From: Clostridium sp. CX1
GTDB lineage: Bacteria; Bacillota; Clostridia; Clostridiales; Clostridiaceae
Reading direction: 5' to 3'
Assembly: GCF_025398335.1 (NCBI RefSeq)
Contig: NZ_JAODOO010000003.1
Location: 62,001 to 126,000 of the forward strand
Length of the DNA: 64,000 nucleotides
Shown: positions 14,417-23,443 of the stretch, one piece after another
How positions within the stretch are numbered: position 1 is the first letter of the stretch
Layout: each line of letters begins with the position of its first letter
Translations under genes and position numbers: made by a program
Notes under the pieces: generated by a model
Told to the model about the DNA's origin: nothing
Databases searched by the model: none
Seen by the model: only the letters and a program-made list of their open reading frames with translations

Positions 14417-15484
14417 TTGTTATATGCACTAATTCTTGCAGGAGGCAAAGGAACAAGATTGTATCCTCTTTCCAGGTCTAAAAATCCAAAACAGTTTTTG
14501 AAAATTATAAATAATAAAAGCTTCTTAAGAAATACAGTAGATAGAATAAAGCCTTTAGTTAACAAAGAAAATATTTATGTAGTGACTAATGAAGAGTATA
14601 TAGATAGGATATATGAGGAGTTGCCAGATATATCTAAAAACAATATATTTGCAGAGCCAGAGAATAAAGAAACTGCTACCTGTATAGGTCTCTCAGCTAT
14701 GAAGCTGTTAAAGAAGGATGCTAATGCAACTATGATTATTTTGCCCTCAGATCATTATATAGAGAATGAGAGAGCATTTTTAAATACAATTTCCCAAGGA
14801 AAAGATATTGCGGAAAGAAGACGAGGACTTGTAACTATAGGAGTTGAACCTACGAGACCAGAAACTGGCTATGGATATATAGAAATGGGAGAAAGGATTA
14901 ATGGAGATATCGCAAGTTATAAAATAGAAAGATTTTTAGAAAAACCTAATTTTGAAGTAGCTAAGGATCTTGTTCTTAAAGGAACTTATCTATGGAACAG
15001 TGGAATGTTTATATGGAGAGCAGATACTTACTTAAGAGAAATGCAAAAATATTTGCCTAAGATGTACAAGAGTATGCTTGCTATATATAATGACTTGGAT
15101 ACGGATAGAGAAGCGGAAACTATCAAAGAACAATATGAGCTAATAGATGGAATTTCTGTGGATTTTGGAATTATGCAAAAGACTAGAAAGGCATATGTAA
15201 TTAAGTGTGAGTTTCTATGGGATGATATAGGGACGTTTACTGCATTAGGAAGGTTTTTGAAAGATTTCGAAGGTAATAATGTAACAGGCAGTACTTTTTT
15301 AGAGTCTAGTGAACGCTGCACCGTATTTGGAAAAGATAAATTGATTATAGCATTCGGAGTAAAAGACTTGATAATAGTAGAGGCAGGGGATGTTATACTT
15401 GTTATGGATAAAAATAAGGACCAGGAAATAAAGTACCTTGTAGATCTGTTAAAAAACCAAGATAATATGGAAAAGTATTTATGA
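14417..15484 (+). CDS. manC: Mannose-1-phosphate guanylyltransferase
   Basis: A 355-residue nucleotidyltransferase that makes GDP-mannose from GTP and mannose-1-phosphate. The signature LAGGKGTRLYPLSRSKNPKQF starts at residue 7; LPSDHYI, FLEKPNFEVA, LWNSGMFIWRAD and the late FLWDDIGTFTAL follow. It lacks the fused isomerase domain of long ManC/AlgA proteins. The start is TTG 14417, with GGAGTGAGG about 6 bases upstream. GDP-mannose could serve spore-coat or surface polysaccharide made by the glycosyltransferases further on, which is inference. Confidence 0.92.
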   Translation: MLYALILAGGKGTRLYPLSRSKNPKQFLKIINNKSFLRNTVDRIKPLVNKENIYVVTNEEYIDRIYEELPDISKNNIFAEPENKETATCIGLSAMKLLKKDANATMIILPSDHYIENERAFLNTISQGKDIAERRRGLVTIGVEPTRPETGYGYIEMGERINGDIASYKIERFLEKPNFEVAKDLVLKGTYLWNSGMFIWRADTYLREMQKYLPKMYKSMLAIYNDLDTDREAETIKEQYELIDGISVDFGIMQKTRKAYVIKCEFLWDDIGTFTALGRFLKDFEGNNVTGSTFLESSERCTVFGKDKLIIAFGVKDLIIVEAGDVILVMDKNKDQEIKYLVDLLKNQDNMEKYL

Positions 15485-15493
15485 TTGAATGAG

Positions 15494-15528
15494 AAGGCTG
15501 TTAACAAATGATTGTTAGCAGTCTTTTT
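15494..15528 (+). terminator. Rho-independent terminator after manC
   Basis: AAGGCTGTTAACAA pairs with TTGTTAGCAGTCTT over an ATGA loop (14 bp with two G-T pairs), followed by TTTTT. Confidence 0.9.
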
Positions 15529-15617
15529 GTTGATAATAAAGTTTTCCAATATTTAATTTAAATAATATATTTATATATGATAAAATATAAAAAGAGATTT
15601 AATAAAGGGGGGATCAA

Positions 15618-16502
15618 ATGACAAGAGAATTAAAAGCGGATTTAAGCCTGTTATTGATTACAATTATATGGGGAGTCACTTTTCCTATAACTAGCGTAAT
15701 ACTTAAATATGTACCGCCATATTCACTAATAGCTTTAAGATATCTATTAGCAGGGTTGATTCTAGCAGCAATATTTTATAAGCGGTTAAGAACTATGAAT
15801 AAGGAAACTTTAAAAGCAGGACTATTAATTGGAACGTCAATATTTGTAGGTACTGCACTGCAAGTAATAGGAATGCTATACACAACACCAAGTAAGTCAG
15901 GATTTATCACAGGACTTAATGTTGTTATAGTACCTTTAGTGCTTGCATTACTATATAAGAAGATACCAGATTTAAAGACTATAATAGGAGTTATATTATC
16001 CGTAATTGGTCTTGGTGTCATATCCATAAATGGAGACTTAACTATAAATTTTGGAGACTTTCTTACAATACTAGGTGCTGTAGCTTTTGCAGCCCAGATA
16101 ATACTTGTAGATAAATGTGTTAAGGATGCAGATATAATAGCATTAACCTGTATTCAAACCTTAATTGTAGGAATATTAGCACTTATCCCTGCCGTTGCAA
16201 TTGAAAAATTAGATATAGTATTTAATTATGGTTCAGTAGCTTCAATAGTCTTTATGGCTATATTTTGTACAATAATAGCTTACTTAGTTCAAAATAAAAT
16301 GCAGCCATATACAAGTCCTACCCATGCAGCCATAATATTTTTAGCAGAGCCTGTTTTTAGTGCTATATTTTCTACTTTTATTGGGGATAGGCTTACAGGA
16401 AAAACTTTAATAGGCTGCGGATTAATTTTACTAGGGATGATTGTAATTAACATTAAGATTAACAATGGGGTGAAAGCTGTAGAAATTGAAACTAATGTAT
16501 AG
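15618..16502 (+). CDS. EamA/DMT family transporter
   Basis: A 294-residue inner-membrane protein with about ten hydrophobic segments in two EamA repeats. It has the family opening LLLITIIWGVTFPIT and the second-repeat LAEPVFSAIFSTFIGDRLTG. Members of this drug/metabolite superfamily export amino acids or metabolites; the substrate cannot be told from sequence. AAAGGGGGGATC is a strong ribosome site. larC starts 14 bases after its stop, so it may be co-transcribed with the lar genes, though a functional link is unproven. Confidence 0.9.
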   Translation: MTRELKADLSLLLITIIWGVTFPITSVILKYVPPYSLIALRYLLAGLILAAIFYKRLRTMNKETLKAGLLIGTSIFVGTALQVIGMLYTTPSKSGFITGLNVVIVPLVLALLYKKIPDLKTIIGVILSVIGLGVISINGDLTINFGDFLTILGAVAFAAQIILVDKCVKDADIIALTCIQTLIVGILALIPAVAIEKLDIVFNYGSVASIVFMAIFCTIIAYLVQNKMQPYTSPTHAAIIFLAEPVFSAIFSTFIGDRLTGKTLIGCGLILLGMIVINIKINNGVKAVEIETNV

Positions 16503-16515
16503 GAGATAGATATAA

Positions 16516-17826
16516 ATGAGAACACTTTATTATGACTGTTTCTCCGGTATAAGTGGAGATATGAACCTAGGGGCATTAATAGATGTTGGAGTAGATAAAG
16601 AATATTTAATAAGAGAACTTTCAAAATTAAATTTAGATGAATACGAAATAAAGATAGATAAGGATAACAGAAAAGGTATTACAGGAACTAAGGTAGATGT
16701 AATTTTAAAACATCATAGCCACACTAATAGTGTTTCAAGTCACGATCATCATGTGGAATATCATCATATTAGTGGTGAAAATCACAAACACTGTCATAAT
16801 GATACTAACCATGAACATAATCATATTCATAGAAATTTACAAGATATAGAACTAATAATACAAAAAAGCAACTTAAATGAGAATATCAAAAATATAAGTT
16901 TAGGAATATTTAAAAAGGTTGCAGAAGCAGAGGCGAAGGTTCATGGTAAAACCATGAAGGAAGTCCATTTTCATGAGGTTGGTGCAGTAGATTCTATAGT
17001 TGATATTGTTGGCGCAGCTATTTGTTTTGATTGCCTTAAGATTGATAGAATAAAAGCTTCAACCGTAGAAGTAGGTTCTGGATTCGTAAAGTGTGCTCAT
17101 GGTGTGATGCCGGTCCCTGCACCGGCAACAGTTGAGATACTAAAAGGTGTGCCATTAAGGTCTAACTTATCCTTTGAAGCAACAACTCCAACAGGGGCTG
17201 CTATTTTAGCTTATGCCGTAGAAGAATTTACAGATAGTAGAAACTTTAAGATTGATAAAATAGGTTATGGAATAGGACAGAAGGATATTGGAGATATACC
17301 TAATGTTTTAAGGGTTTATATAGGAGAAGAAATTAAAGAGGAGATGTTTTCTAATGATTTATTAGAAGATCCTTCAGAGTATCAAGAACTAACAGCTGAT
17401 GAAGTAGAGGTAACAGAATGTAATATAGACGACATGAATCCTGAGATGTACGACTATATTATGGAATTACTTTTTAATAAAGGAGCACTAGATGTTTATC
17501 TAACACCTATAATTATGAAAAAAGGAAGACCAGCAGTGAAATTAAATGTTATTTATACTAAGGAGAAAAGTGAAGAAATTAGGGAAATAATTTTAACCCA
17601 AACTACCACTTTAGGTATTAGAAAATATAAAGCCCATAGAGATATTTTAAAAAGAGATTTTGTAAAGGTTAAAACCAAATATGGTGAAATTACTGTAAAG
17701 AATGCCTATTATAAGGGCAAGAAAATAAAGTCTAAGCCAGAATATGGGGATTGTAAAAGGGCTGCATTAGAGAATAAAGTTAGTATAAATGACGTTTATA
17801 GTGAAGTAGCTTTAAATGATCGATAA
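16516..17826 (+). CDS. larC: Nickel-pincer cofactor biosynthesis protein LarC
   Basis: A 436-residue LarC, the CTP-dependent enzyme that inserts nickel into the pincer nucleotide cofactor. It opens LYYDCFSGISGDMNLGALID, with VHFHEVGAVDSIVDIVG and the C-terminal ECNIDDMNPEMYDYI. Residues about 66-106 are very His-rich (HHSH, HDHH, HHIS, HKHCHN, HEHNHIH), a plausible nickel store or delivery segment. It is one uninterrupted frame, unlike the Lactobacillus plantarum larC1/larC2, which uses a frameshift. AGGAGATAG precedes the ATG. Confidence 0.95.
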   Translation: MRTLYYDCFSGISGDMNLGALIDVGVDKEYLIRELSKLNLDEYEIKIDKDNRKGITGTKVDVILKHHSHTNSVSSHDHHVEYHHISGENHKHCHNDTNHEHNHIHRNLQDIELIIQKSNLNENIKNISLGIFKKVAEAEAKVHGKTMKEVHFHEVGAVDSIVDIVGAAICFDCLKIDRIKASTVEVGSGFVKCAHGVMPVPAPATVEILKGVPLRSNLSFEATTPTGAAILAYAVEEFTDSRNFKIDKIGYGIGQKDIGDIPNVLRVYIGEEIKEEMFSNDLLEDPSEYQELTADEVEVTECNIDDMNPEMYDYIMELLFNKGALDVYLTPIIMKKGRPAVKLNVIYTKEKSEEIREIILTQTTTLGIRKYKAHRDILKRDFVKVKTKYGEITVKNAYYKGKKIKSKPEYGDCKRAALENKVSINDVYSEVALNDR

Positions 17827-17911
17827 AAATTATAGTGAAGTGTGAGTATATAGTATTTTGTGTTTTTTATAGGGGATAAAGCTAGATACTATAAGTTAGG
17901 AGATGGGGTAA

Positions 17912-18706
17912 ATGATTAAAGACGAGAAATATAAAAAGTTAATAAGTTATCTACAAGGTCTAGAAAGCGTTGTAATTGCTTTTTCAGGAGGCGTAGATAG
18001 CACTTTTTTAATGCAAGCAGCAAAAGAGGCCTTAGGAGATAAGGTATTGGCAGTTACTATAGTATCACCATATATTCCAACATGGGAAGTAAAAGAGGCA
18101 AAAGAATTAGTAAAAGAGCTCAATGTAAGACATGAACTTGTAGAAGTACCTGTTATACTTGATGCTATAAAAAATAATCCTGAAGATAGGTGTTATCTAT
18201 GTAAACACTTTGTTTTTAGTAGGATTATAGAGTTACAAAAGGATAAAGGATTTAAATATGTAGTAGATGGAACAAATTTAGATGATACTAAGGATTATAG
18301 ACCAGGAATGAGGGCGTTAAAGGAACTAGGGGTAGTAAGTCCTCTTTTAGAGAATAACATATCAAAGGAGAATATTAGAAGGTTTTCGAAGGAATTAGGG
18401 CTAGTAACTTGGGATAAACCAGCTTACGCATGTCTCCTCTCGAGAATACCTTATAATCAAGAAATAAAAATTGAAGATTTGAGAAAAATCGAGAGAGCAG
18501 AAGTATATTTAATGAAACAGGGATTTAAGGGAGTAAGAGTAAGAAGTCATGGTGATCTAGCTAGGATAGAAGTTCAAAGACAAGATAGAACTCGTTTTAT
18601 CAGTGAAGAGTTAATGGATAAAGTAGGAGAAGAATTCAAGCAATTAGGATTTAGGTATGTCACTTTAGATTTGCAGGGATATAAAATGGGGAGCCTGAAT
18701 AAATAA
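17912..18706 (+). CDS. larE: ATP-dependent sacrificial sulfur transferase LarE
   Basis: A 264-residue PP-loop enzyme. FSGGVDSTFLMQAA (24-37) is the ATP pyrophosphatase loop, with CYLCKH at 94-99 and Cys174 in KPAYACLLSRIPY at the position of the sacrificial sulfur donor. LarE adenylates and sulfurates the carboxyl groups of the pyridinium dicarboxylate made by LarB. AGGAGATGGGG precedes the ATG. The 85-base gap after larC holds TATAGTA and TACTATA arms that could form a weak hairpin. Confidence 0.95.
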   Translation: MIKDEKYKKLISYLQGLESVVIAFSGGVDSTFLMQAAKEALGDKVLAVTIVSPYIPTWEVKEAKELVKELNVRHELVEVPVILDAIKNNPEDRCYLCKHFVFSRIIELQKDKGFKYVVDGTNLDDTKDYRPGMRALKELGVVSPLLENNISKENIRRFSKELGLVTWDKPAYACLLSRIPYNQEIKIEDLRKIERAEVYLMKQGFKGVRVRSHGDLARIEVQRQDRTRFISEELMDKVGEEFKQLGFRYVTLDLQGYKMGSLNK

Positions 18707-18724
18707 TTAGAAAAGAGTGATAGT

Positions 18725-19471
18725 ATGGATTTGAAGGAAACTAGAGAATTACTGGAGAAGATAAAAAATGGTAATTTAACTGTAGATGAAGGAATTAAAA
18801 AGCTCCAAGACCTTCCTTTTAAGGATTTAGGATATGCTAAGGTAGATAATCACAGAGAACTTAGGGTTGGATATCCTGAGGTAATATACTGTGCGGGAAA
18901 AACTCCAGAGCAGGTAAGCGGGATAGTAAGCTTTATGCTCACGAAGGGTTGTAATATACTTGGAACAAGAGCAACGGAGGAAGTTTTTCAGGCAGTTAGG
19001 GATGTATGTCCAGAGGCAGAATATAGCCGGGAAGCTAAGGTTATAACTATAAAGAATAAAGATATGAAAACTTCAGATACATATATAGCAGTAGTTACTG
19101 CAGGGACTTCTGACATACCAGTAGCGGAGGAGGCTGCGATTACAGCGGAGATTTTTGGAACTAAGGTAGAAAGAATATATGACGTAGGAGTAGCTGGAAT
19201 TCATAGACTTCTTGATAGATTAGATGTAATAAGAGAGGCAAAAGTTATTATTGTTGCAGCAGGAATGGAAGGGGCCTTAGCAAGTGTTGTAGGGGGATTA
19301 GTGGATAAACCAGTAATTGGAGTACCTACTAGTGTTGGATATGGTGCTAGCTTTGGAGGAGTGTCTGCACTACTAACTATGCTTAATAGTTGTGCTAGTG
19401 GCGTTAGCGTTGTAAATATAGACAATGGCTTCGGAGCTGGATATCTTGCAAGTATGATAAATAGGTTGTAG
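18725..19471 (+). CDS. larB: Pyridinium-3,5-biscarboxylic acid mononucleotide synthase LarB
   Basis: A 248-residue protein with the PurE-like LarB domain: YCAGKTPEQV, TAGTSDIPVAEEAA, AGMEGALASVVGGL and VGYGASFGG. LarB carboxylates and hydrolyses nicotinic acid adenine dinucleotide in the first step of the nickel-pincer pathway. larC, larE and larB together cover cofactor synthesis, but the usual client larA is not in the window. It is followed 17 bases on by the solute-binding lipoprotein gene. Confidence 0.95.
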   Translation: MDLKETRELLEKIKNGNLTVDEGIKKLQDLPFKDLGYAKVDNHRELRVGYPEVIYCAGKTPEQVSGIVSFMLTKGCNILGTRATEEVFQAVRDVCPEAEYSREAKVITIKNKDMKTSDTYIAVVTAGTSDIPVAEEAAITAEIFGTKVERIYDVGVAGIHRLLDRLDVIREAKVIIVAAGMEGALASVVGGLVDKPVIGVPTSVGYGASFGGVSALLTMLNSCASGVSVVNIDNGFGAGYLASMINRL

Positions 19472-19488
19472 ATATCAGGAGAATGTTT

Positions 19489-20772
19489 ATGAGAAGATAT
19501 ATAAAGATTTTAATAGTACTATTTTTAATAAGTATAATAACTTTTATGTCCGCTTGTAGCAGCAATAGACCTGCCTCTAAGGATAAAGAGACTTTAGAGG
19601 GTAAGATTGTAGTATTAACGGATAAAAGATATGAGAAACAGTTGAAGGTTGCTGCAGATAACTTTGAAAAGTTTCATAAAAATGTGGTAATAGATATAGA
19701 TGTAGAGGATAAATCCACAGAAAAAATTAGCAAAGAGTATATGAATAATAAAGAAAGACCTATAGATGTAATAAGTGTAGAGGATAAGTCTGTTCAAAAT
19801 TTATTATATAGGTTTCCGGATACTTTTTTAGATGTAACTGATGATGTAAGTTATCTAAAAGATAAAATCTCTACAGGTAAGTTTGATAACCTAACTTTGA
19901 AAAATAGAGTGTATGGATTGCCTTTAAGTTCTTCTCCAAAAGTTATGCTTTATAGAAGCGATATTTTAGGGAGTCTTGGTATAAATCTAGATGATATTAA
20001 GACATGGAAAGATTATATAGACTTAGGTAAGAAGATAAGTAAAGATACTGGAAAAAGCCTTATGACAAACATAAGAGACGAAAACAGTAATTTGTATTAT
20101 ATTCTAGCTAATCAGCTTAATACATCGTATTTTGATAAAGATGGAAAGCTGAATTTAAGCTCTGAGCAATGGATTAAGGCTTTAGAGATGGTCAAACTAC
20201 TATATTCAGAAGGAACAGTTTACGATCTATCTCACAAGGATTCTATTATAGAAAATATAAAAAAGGATAAAATAATTTCCTTTATAGCAGATCCTCTTTA
20301 TGTTACTGACTTAATTCAATACCTACCAGAGCAAAAGGGAAAATGGAGGGCAATGAAGCTTCCTGCTTTTGAGGCAGGTGGAAATAGAGATGTGTCTGTT
20401 GGCGGGTTAAACATCATGATTAATAAGTCATCAGCTAACTTAGAAATAGCAAAGGAATTTGTAAAATTCGCTGCAACAGATAACCGTACCCAAATAGAAA
20501 TGATGAATAGTCAAGGAGCTTTTCCAGTGTCAACAGATATTTATAATTTAGTTGAGTTCAATAAAAATAATGACTATTACAATGAAAAAATTTGGTTTCT
20601 ATTTAGCAGCGTAGAGAAAGGTTCTCAAGGAATAAAATACGTTTCCAACTTTCAAGTTTTAGATGAATCTATAAAAGATGCTTTATCTATAGAAAATTTA
20701 AAAAGCAAAGATATAAAGTCTATCATGGATCAACTTCAAAAGGAGTTAGAGAATAAAACTACAATAAAATAG
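19489..20772 (+). CDS. Extracellular solute-binding lipoprotein (family 1), orphan
   Basis: A 427-residue lipoprotein. The signal segment IKILIVLFLISIITFMSA ends in a lipobox with lipidated Cys23, followed by a Lys/Asp linker and a family 1 solute-binding fold (LYRSDILGSLGINLDDIKTW, SVGGLNIMINKS, AKEFVKFA). Sugar or oligosaccharide binding is usual for the family. No ABC permease or ATPase lies nearby. ATG 19489 is chosen over 19483 because AGGAG (19477-19481) is only one base from the latter. Its proximity to larB could suggest co-transcription. Confidence 0.87.
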   Translation: MRRYIKILIVLFLISIITFMSACSSNRPASKDKETLEGKIVVLTDKRYEKQLKVAADNFEKFHKNVVIDIDVEDKSTEKISKEYMNNKERPIDVISVEDKSVQNLLYRFPDTFLDVTDDVSYLKDKISTGKFDNLTLKNRVYGLPLSSSPKVMLYRSDILGSLGINLDDIKTWKDYIDLGKKISKDTGKSLMTNIRDENSNLYYILANQLNTSYFDKDGKLNLSSEQWIKALEMVKLLYSEGTVYDLSHKDSIIENIKKDKIISFIADPLYVTDLIQYLPEQKGKWRAMKLPAFEAGGNRDVSVGGLNIMINKSSANLEIAKEFVKFAATDNRTQIEMMNSQGAFPVSTDIYNLVEFNKNNDYYNEKIWFLFSSVEKGSQGIKYVSNFQVLDESIKDALSIENLKSKDIKSIMDQLQKELENKTTIK

Positions 20773-20861
20773 TCTATGATAAACGTTTACAAAGATTATG
20801 CTTTGGTATATAATAGCTATGTAAAGGGATTAATCATAGGGAATTTTAATATTTAAATAAA

Positions 20862-20900
20862 CCTCCTGACTTGGAACGGAAAAGAGTCAGGAGGCTTTAT
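20862..20900. terminator. Bidirectional terminator between convergent genes
   Basis: CCTCCTGACT (20862-20871) pairs with AGTCAGGAGG (20885-20894). It is T-rich on the right and A-rich on the left, so it can serve the lipoprotein gene and the minus-strand glycosyltransferase. Confidence 0.88.
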
Positions 20901-22022
20901 TTATTTTCCGTATAAAATATTTTTGTAAGCTTCAATAGTTTGCTCTGAAGTTTTTGACCAAGAAAATTGAGAGGCTCTCTTTAGAGCTTTAGTGCTTAAT
21001 TCAATTCTTATGCTTTCATCATTTAATAGTGCTTCAAGAGAATACATAATACTTTTCATATTAAAGGGGTCTATAAGGATTCCTCCGTCTCCAACTACTT
21101 CAGGTATGGAGGAGATATCAGAAGTGATTACAGGAGTTCCACAACTCATAGCTTCTAGAGGAGGAAGACCGAACCCTTCATATATGGAAGGATAAACAAA
21201 TACGTTACAGCTATTATAAAATACAGGTAGAAGCTCTTCTTGAACGAAGCCTGTAAATATTACATTAGATTCTATATTCAAGTCTACACTTAACTGCTTT
21301 AGGATATTGATATCGTCTTTGTTTGCTCCAACAATAACTAGATCGTGTTCTTCATCTAAGTTTTTATGAATACTAGAAAAAGCAGTCATTAAAGCTGATA
21401 CATTTTTCCTTGGGCTGAAACCGCCTATATAAAGCACAAAAGGTTTAGTTATATTATAAGCTTCTCTTAATATCTCCTGACATTTATCTTTATCTAGTGG
21501 TTTATACTTACTATCTGCAGCTAAAGGTGTTACAAAGACCTTGTCTTCCTCGATAGGGAAGAATTTCAGAATATCTCTTTTAGAACATTCTGACACTGTT
21601 ATAACTCCGTCGCAAAGTTCCAGTATTCTAGGCATCTCCCTTAGAAATTTAGATAAGTATCCTCTGCCCACAGTCTCAGGTAAAATATAAGGAATCAAGT
21701 CATGTATAGTTACTACTTTCTTACAAGGGATGCTTTCAGATATGCCTATGCCATTTTGAGGAATGTGATATATATCTACATTTTCCTTTTTTAGATTACT
21801 GGGAAAGTATTGTTGTTCGAAAAATCTGTGATGTTTTTTAGATGCTATTACTATCTTTGTATTAACATCTTCAAAATCTTGATAATTTTCTCCAGACCAG
21901 TAAATCTGATAAAAATTATCTTTATTATTTTGAATCATATATCTTAGGATTTTATCTGTGTAAGTCCCTATACCAGTTCCTTTATACCAATTAATACCTC
22001 TCGCATCCATAGCAATTTTCAT
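20901..22022 (-). CDS. GT4 glycosyltransferase, CotSA-like
   Basis: A 373-residue GT-B fold glycosyltransferase. It has the N-terminal [21 protein letters not shown] loop, [12 protein letters not shown], and the GT4 acceptor-site motif [18 protein letters not shown]. The start is set at ATG 22022: GGAGG lies about 10 bases upstream, while the longer GTG start overlaps it. It is divergent from a CotS-type gene, as cotSA pairs with cotS in Bacillus subtilis, so a spore-coat glycan role is likely. The closest relative here is 25918-27042, with the same N-terminal pattern. Donor and acceptor are unknown. Confidence 0.9.
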   Translation of the reverse strand: MKIAMDARGINWYKGTGIGTYTDKILRYMIQNNKDNFYQIYWSGENYQDFEDVNTKIVIASKKHHRFFEQQYFPSNLKKENVDIYHIPQNGIGISESIPCKKVVTIHDLIPYILPETVGRGYLSKFLREMPRILELCDGVITVSECSKRDILKFFPIEEDKVFVTPLAADSKYKPLDKDKCQEILREAYNITKPFVLYIGGFSPRKNVSALMTAFSSIHKNLDEEHDLVIVGANKDDINILKQLSVDLNIESNVIFTGFVQEELLPVFYNSCNVFVYPSIYEGFGLPPLEAMSCGTPVITSDISSIPEVVGDGGILIDPFNMKSIMYSLEALLNDESIRIELSTKALKRASQFSWSKTSEQTIEAYKNILYGK

Positions 22023-22143
22023 AAAAATATCTACCTCCACCTAAAATTGAGAGTCCTACCCCCAATTCAACATAACCATATCTATGACAAAAAAATAAAC
22101 TCTACTATATATTATTAATATTACGCTAAAAGTGTGTCATTTA

Positions 22144-22173
22144 GCACACACATATAAGTTAATTCATATAATA
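22144..22173 (+). promoter_or_regulatory. Possible sigma-K promoter of the cotS-type operon
   Basis: CATATAATA (22165-22173) fits the sigma-K -10 pattern CATANNNTA, with GCACACA (22144-22150) about 14-16 bases upstream as an AC-type -35. The sequence is AT-rich, so a chance match is possible. Confidence 0.4.
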
Positions 22174-22203
22174 CATATATAGCAGTAGTTTGGAGGAAGG
22201 ATC

Positions 22204-23211
22204 TTGGATATAAGACAGGTACAAAATGTAGTTGAGCAAGCTTATGAACTAAAGGTTAATTCTATAGAAAAGATAAAAAATGTATATAAAGTTCACACTG
22301 AGGATAACCAATATTGTCTAAAAGTAATAAAATATAATTTCGGCCATTTCCTATTTATTATATCAGCCATAAAACATCTCCAAAATAATAAGTTTAAAAG
22401 CATTCCTGAAATAATAAAAACTAAGGATGGATTAGAGTATATAAATTTATATGGCAACTATGCCTATCTTACTAACTGGATAAATTCTAGACAATGTAAC
22501 TACGATAATCCTGTAGAAATATTAATTGCCTCTTCAAAATTAGCTGAACTTCATAAAAAAAGCAAGGGATTTAGGCTCACAGAAGATATGAAGCCTAGGA
22601 TTGGATGGTTTAAGTGGATAGAGACTTTCAACACAAGAAGAGATGAAATATTAGATTTTAAAAAGAGAATAGATAAAAGGGAAAAGAAAACTGAATTCGA
22701 TGAAATCTATTTAAATATGATGGAAGAAGAATTGGAAAGAGCAGAAACTTCAGTAGAGCATTTAAAGGAAAGCAAGTATATAGATGTTATGAAGACTGAA
22801 ATAGAAAATAGGGGTTTTTGCCACCATGATTATGCAAACCACAATGTCTTGATAGATAGTAATAGCGAGGTAAATATTATAGACTTTGATTACTGTATGC
22901 TTGATACTCACCTACATGACTTAGCAAGCCTACTTATAAGGCGTATGAAGAATGGAAAGTGGAGTATTGGGAATTCTTTGTTTGTTTTAGAAGCCTATAG
23001 TACAGTAAACAAGGTTAAACAAGAAGATATACCGATAATGGCTGCATTTATGGAGTTCCCTCAGGATTACTGGCAAGTAGGAATTCAATACTATTGGGAA
23101 AAGCAGCCTTGGGGTGAGGACTTTTTCTTGAAAAAGTTAAGAAAGATAAAGGCGGATAGAGATGAAAAACAAGAATTTTTAGATGAGTTTAGATTTATAC
23201 AGTATGAGTAA
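22204..23211 (+). CDS. cotS: CotS family spore coat protein (APH-like kinase fold)
   Basis: A 335-residue protein of the CotS/YsxE family with an aminoglycoside-phosphotransferase-like kinase fold. It has an N-lobe (YCLKVIKYNFGHF with the ATP-site Lys), the catalytic loop CHHDYANHNVL, metal-binding IIDFDYC, and the family tail MEFPQDYWQVGIQYYW. The catalytic Asp and Asn are present, so it may be active. The start is TTG 22204, with GGAGGAAGG 4-12 bases upstream. It heads a run of four same-strand genes ending at 25231. CotS proteins sit in the spore coat; the substrate is unknown. Confidence 0.9.
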   Translation: MDIRQVQNVVEQAYELKVNSIEKIKNVYKVHTEDNQYCLKVIKYNFGHFLFIISAIKHLQNNKFKSIPEIIKTKDGLEYINLYGNYAYLTNWINSRQCNYDNPVEILIASSKLAELHKKSKGFRLTEDMKPRIGWFKWIETFNTRRDEILDFKKRIDKREKKTEFDEIYLNMMEEELERAETSVEHLKESKYIDVMKTEIENRGFCHHDYANHNVLIDSNSEVNIIDFDYCMLDTHLHDLASLLIRRMKNGKWSIGNSLFVLEAYSTVNKVKQEDIPIMAAFMEFPQDYWQVGIQYYWEKQPWGEDFFLKKLRKIKADRDEKQEFLDEFRFIQYE

Positions 23212-23235
23212 AAATTTATGAAAGGAAGTATGATT

Positions 23236-23421
23236 ATGTCACATAAAAAGGTGAAAAAGGAAGAAGAAGCAATGAATTTAAAGTCCTATGAAGATAAGGT
23301 GGAAGTTTTGAAGAGATCAGTGAAGGAGTTAAAAAAGATAAAAAAAAGAGAAGAAGAGGTAAAGAAGCTAGAAAAGAAGAAAAAGAAATTATTAAAGGAG
23401 ATGAAAAGAAAGAGTAGGTAA
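23236..23421 (+). CDS. Lys/Glu-rich coiled-coil peptide between coat kinases
   Basis: A 61-residue, extremely charged peptide (MSHKKVKKEEEAMNLK, ending KEMKRKSR) with Lys-Glu heptad-like repeats, predicted to be one long helix or coiled coil and strongly basic at its C-terminus. ATG 23236 is chosen because AAGGAAG (23222-23228) is 7 bases upstream; an earlier in-frame ATG at 23218 lacks a ribosome site. It is embedded in the CotS operon, so it may be a coat component or a partner or substrate of the kinases, which is inference. No family recognised. Confidence 0.65.
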   Translation: MSHKKVKKEEEAMNLKSYEDKVEVLKRSVKELKKIKKREEEVKKLEKKKKKLLKEMKRKSR

Positions 23422-23443
23422 CACTTAGTGAGGAGGTTTTGAA

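Noticed and set aside
17840-17895. TATAGTA/TACTATA arms before larE as a riboswitch
   Set aside because: Short AT arms only; no recognised aptamer features.
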